Part shown: positions 61,851 to 64,000 of the stretch, piece after piece
How positions within the stretch are numbered: the first letter of the stretch is position 1
Layout of the letters: the number at the start of each line of letters is the position of its first letter
The notes under the pieces: generated by a model
The model's input: the letters and a program-made list of their open reading frames with translations, nothing else
The model's database searches: none
Told to the model about the DNA's origin: nothing
Source: Clostridia bacterium
Lineage (GTDB): Bacteria; Bacillota; Clostridia; Christensenellales; QALW01
DNA: 64,000 bases
Assembly (NCBI GenBank): GCA_900769815.1
Contig: CAAGID010000018.1
Span: forward strand, 28,260-92,259
Direction of reading: 5' to 3'
Position numbers and translations under genes: made by a program

Positions 61851-62207
61851 TTATTCAAAATCACTTACATGAAGCATTCCCTGAAGAAGAATCTGACCAA
61901 TATGGTCATCATCAAGAGAATAATATACGACCTTAGCATCTCTGCGATATTTAACGATACGGCTGTTACGAAGAATCTTTAACTGATGAGAAACAGTTGA
62001 CTGATTCATATCAAGAGTTGCAGCAATGTCAGAAACACACATCTCGTTCATAGTGAGAAGATATAAAATTTTAAGTCTTGATTCATCTGAAAACAGTTTG
62101 AAGAAATCTGCAAGACTCATAAGGCTTTTTTCATCAATAAGACGTTGAGTCATAGTTTCAACCAATTCAGTATTTATAACAGGTCTGCTTTCTGAAATTT
62201 CGCTCAT
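61851..62207 (-). CDS. ArsR-family transcriptional repressor
   Basis: ArsR-type proteins are winged-helix dimers that leave DNA on binding metals or other signals. I start it at 62207 because AGGAGAT lies 7 bases upstream; a longer open frame begins inside the operator. The 118-residue product shows LFSDESRLKILYLLTMNEMCVSDIAATLDMNQSTVSHQLKILRN, given in pieces as FSDESRLKILYLL and NQSTVSHQLKIL, and a C-terminal YYSLDDDHIG helix. The ELCVC metal site reads EMCVSD, so the alpha3 cysteine pair is not complete. It heads the operon with uvrC. Confidence 0.92.
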   Translation of the reverse strand: MSEISESRPVINTELVETMTQRLIDEKSLMSLADFFKLFSDESRLKILYLLTMNEMCVSDIAATLDMNQSTVSHQLKILRNSRIVKYRRDAKVVYYSLDDDHIGQILLQGMLHVSDFE

Positions 62208-62226
62208 AAAAATATCTCCTACAAAT

Positions 62227-62268
62227 ATAATCATGATTATTATATCCTCAAAACACTATATTTGTCAA
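62227..62268 (-). promoter_or_regulatory. Consensus promoter of the arsR-uvrC operon with a 14-base palindrome
   Basis: On the minus strand TTGACA (62268-62263) and TATAAT (62244-62239) are exact consensus hexamers with an 18-base spacer. ATAATCATGATTAT (62227-62240) is a perfect palindrome that overlaps the -10 end and the expected start site, a classic place for an ArsR-type autorepressor to bind. Confidence 0.8.
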
Positions 62269-62328
62269 TATAAAATATTTGAAATATTTACATTTGTACA
62301 TACATAGTTATTAAACGAGGTGATTTTT

Positions 62329-63078
62329 TTGAAAAAATATTTATATATTATTGCGATCATACTGTTGTGTACATTAGTTTTTATTGAAGCAGCAAGTATT
62401 AAAAGTTCTGTAAGTGTATTTTCAACAACAGTAAATAAAAAACCGATATATTGTGTTGATACTTCTGAAAAAAAAGTAGCAATAAGTTTTGATGCTGCGT
62501 GGGGAGCTGATAACACCAAAAGAATTCTTGATATTCTGGATACATATGAGGTACACGCCACCTTTTTTCTTGTTGGATTCTGGGTAGACAAATATCCGGA
62601 TATTGTTAAAGAAATAGATAGCCGTGGTTATGAGATAGGTAACCATTCACAAAATCATCCTAAAATGACTGAACTTAGCAAAAGCCAAATGAAAAATGAA
62701 ATTCTTTCGGTTAACGAACAAATCCATAATTTAATCGGTAAAACACCAGATGTCTTTCGTCCGCCCTTTGGTGATTATAATAATTCCGTAATTGAAGTTA
62801 TAGAAGAAATAAATATGCATACGATTCAATGGTCAATTGATTCTCTTGATTGGAAGGAATTAGGGAAACAGGAATTAATTAATCGAGTACTGAAAAAAGT
62901 GAAAAACGGAGATATAATACTTTTTCATAATAATGCAAAGTACACACCGGATGCACTTCCAGAAATTTTAGAGGAATTGCAGAAAAGAGGCTTTTCTGTT
63001 TGTTCAATTAGCGAATTAATATATAAAAAAGATTATATTGTCAATAATCAGGGAATTCAGAAAAAAATTGCAAACTAA
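62329..63078 (+). CDS. pdaB: Polysaccharide deacetylase, PdaB-like
   Basis: PdaB is needed for late spore stability in Bacillus; it belongs to the NodB carbohydrate esterase 4 fold. The product of about 249 residues has an N-terminal membrane anchor (about residues 3-20) and the NodB domain: ISFDAAWGADNTKRIL with the catalytic base region, GNHSQNHPKMTEL with the metal HxxxH, FRPPFGDYN and the DIILFHNN end. FDAAW instead of FDDG is the typical PdaB variant. I prefer the TTG at 62329 (GAGGTGA is 5 bases upstream) over an in-frame GTG at 62320. CATACATA at 62299-62306 resembles a sigma-E -10, but no good -35 was found. Confidence 0.85.
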   Translation: MKKYLYIIAIILLCTLVFIEAASIKSSVSVFSTTVNKKPIYCVDTSEKKVAISFDAAWGADNTKRILDILDTYEVHATFFLVGFWVDKYPDIVKEIDSRGYEIGNHSQNHPKMTELSKSQMKNEILSVNEQIHNLIGKTPDVFRPPFGDYNNSVIEVIEEINMHTIQWSIDSLDWKELGKQELINRVLKKVKNGDIILFHNNAKYTPDALPEILEELQKRGFSVCSISELIYKKDYIVNNQGIQKKIAN

Positions 63079-63210
63079 TATTATAAAATTTTCACAAAGA
63101 AAACAATCCCACTACACAAAAATATATTAAAATGTAATAAAAAGGTAATAAATTTGCCATTGAATACATATACTTAAACACAAAAATACATTAGGGAGGC
63201 AGATATTATT

Positions 63211-63861
63211 ATGGTTCAGCCAACAAACAACAAAATTATTCTTTGCGGTACAGTGATTGAAGCACCAACATTCAGTCATGAAGTTTTCGGTGAAAGCTTT
63301 TATGGTTTCAAACTTGAAATCAAGCGTTTATCGGGTCAGTCAGACATTTTACCTGTTATAATTTCTGAAAGAATTATTTCAGATAAGGATATAAATTCTG
63401 GAAAGAGATTTTATATTGACGGGCAATTGAGGTCATATAATATAATTACAGATAATAAAAGCCGTTTGCAATTACAGACCTTTGCCCGTGAAATCTTTGA
63501 AGATGAAGATGGGGAAGATATAAATCAAATTACACTTGACGGATATATATGTAAAACTCCAATTTACCGTGTTACACCTTTTTCAAGAGAGATTGCAGAT
63601 ATACTTGTAGCCGTAAACCGTGCTTATGGAAAAAGTGATTATATCCCCTCAATTTGTTGGGGCAGAAATGCAAGATATTGTCAACAATTAAATGTTGGCG
63701 ACGGTATACATATAGAAGGCAGACTCCAAAGCCGTGAATATCAGAAAAAAATTGATGAAGAAAACGTTATAACGAAGACCGCATATGAGGTTTCCGTTTC
63801 GAAGCTTTCTGTTAATAAAAAAGATGATATTGAAGAATTAGAAGATATAGAAGAATTTTAA
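63211..63861 (+). CDS. SSB-like protein with two OB folds
   Basis: The 216-residue protein holds two OB-fold domains in tandem: an N-terminal one (NNKIILCGTVIEAPTF, GFKLEIKRLSGQSD, GKRFYIDGQLRS; about residues 5-92) and an SSB-like one (INQITLDGYICKTPIYRVTP, ICWGRNARYCQQLNVGDGIHIEGRLQSREY in part; about residues 104-202). The acidic end EELEDIEEF resembles the protein-interaction tail of SSB without its usual IPF end. Clostridial genomes often carry such a second SSB-like gene besides the normal ssb. It probably binds single-stranded DNA. Its promoter is unclear in the 132-base AT-rich spacer. Confidence 0.8.
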   Translation: MVQPTNNKIILCGTVIEAPTFSHEVFGESFYGFKLEIKRLSGQSDILPVIISERIISDKDINSGKRFYIDGQLRSYNIITDNKSRLQLQTFAREIFEDEDGEDINQITLDGYICKTPIYRVTPFSREIADILVAVNRAYGKSDYIPSICWGRNARYCQQLNVGDGIHIEGRLQSREYQKKIDEENVITKTAYEVSVSKLSVNKKDDIEELEDIEEF

Positions 63862-63869
63862 AATAATCA

Positions 63870-64000
63870 TCCACGTGCATAGCACGTGGTTTTTATTTTT
63901 CGGGCATAGCCCTTCTTCACTGGCCTAGCACAAATGTGCTCTTTTGTTGACCTGCCAGTCATGCATTGGTTTCTTGCTACCCGTTAACGGGTCACGTGGA
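63870..64000. repeat. Palindromic multi-hairpin module at the window edge
   Basis: In 131 bases there are five hairpins: CCACGTGC/GCACGTGG (63871-63889), GGGC/GCCC (63902-63912), AGCACA/TGTGCT (63927-63940), CCAG/TTGG (63955-63969) and the palindrome ACCCGTTAACGGGT (63979-63992). TCCACGTG at 63870-63877 is the exact complement of CACGTGGA at 63993-64000, so the ends can pair. The G+C content is well above the genome mean and no reading frame is evident. It could be a structured RNA, the end of a mobile element or a palindromic repeat; it may continue beyond the window. Confidence 0.5.
63871..63895 (+). terminator. Terminator after the SSB-like gene
   Basis: CCACGTGC (63871-63878) pairs perfectly with GCACGTGG (63882-63889) around ATA and is followed by TTTTTATTTTT. 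It may also be the first hairpin of the module described next. Confidence 0.85.

Overview
The window is low-G+C chromosomal DNA from a spore-forming member of the Clostridia, probably an Oscillospirales/Ruminococcaceae-like gut bacterium. The family is an inference from gene order and protein character, not from any search. Support for Clostridia comes from the tlyA-nadK-argR-recN-spoIVB-spo0A order, the spoIIM-dacF pair, a threonyl T-box, sepF and divIVA genes, a DnaD/DnaI-type helicase-loading pair, a pdaB-like deacetylase and a collagen-like protein of exosporium type. Most genes have strong Shine-Dalgarno sites and many have textbook sigma-A promoters with 16-18 base spacers.

Layout. 1-9280 (+): cell shape and division (mreB partial, mreC, mreD, PBP2, an HlyD-like membrane protein, yggS, sepF, divIVA-like, DUF5665) leading into lspA and an rluD-type pseudouridine synthase. 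9286-11473: T-box and thrS. 11520-17125: dxs, tlyA, nadK, argR, recN. 17275-20627: sporulation block with spoIVB, a Spo0A effector domain without a receiver, spoIIM-like and dacF. 20634-34592: lysA, an M50 protease, scpA/scpB, rpsO, pnp, rpsB, tsf, pyrH, frr, uppS, cdsA, dxr, rseP, ispG. Together with dxs, three enzymes of the MEP isoprenoid pathway lie here beside uppS and cdsA, which use isoprenoid or lipid precursors. 34676-34891: a small DUF6514-like gene.

35093-39855 is a catabolic island. An IclR-type regulator diverges from a UxuA-like dehydratase, an SDR oxidoreductase, an RraA-like protein and a beta-propeller lactonase. Two near-consensus divergent promoters flank a perfect 15-base palindrome that is a good operator candidate. 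The cluster looks like a sugar-acid pathway of unknown substrate. 39996-49181 (-): glycosyltransferase, a possible ThyX-like protein, membrane proteins, SRP RNA, ftsH, tilS, a DnaC/DnaI-like ATPase and a DnaD-like protein. 49281-56009 (+): M1 peptidase, a collagen-like protein with a possible sigma-K promoter, an adjacent glycosyltransferase, murC, a LOG-family protein and a threonine-aldolase-like enzyme.

56040-62207 (-) reads as one operon headed by an ArsR-type repressor and uvrC. It runs into a small kinase, a DUF218 protein, an unusual ASCH-GNAT-methyltransferase fusion, a nucleotidyltransferase and a QW-motif alpha/alpha protein. The distal part is clearly richer in G+C than the surroundings and looks acquired. 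62329-63861 (+): pdaB-like deacetylase and a two-OB-fold SSB-like protein. The last 130 bases form an unexplained, very palindromic module cut by the window end.

The most notable items are the receiver-less Spo0A in the canonical spo0A position, the collagen-like/glycosyltransferase pair with a sporulation-type promoter, the three-domain fusion in the modification-enzyme operon, the IclR-controlled sugar-acid island and the palindromic module at the right edge. No CRISPR array, complete insertion sequence, tRNA or rRNA gene was seen.
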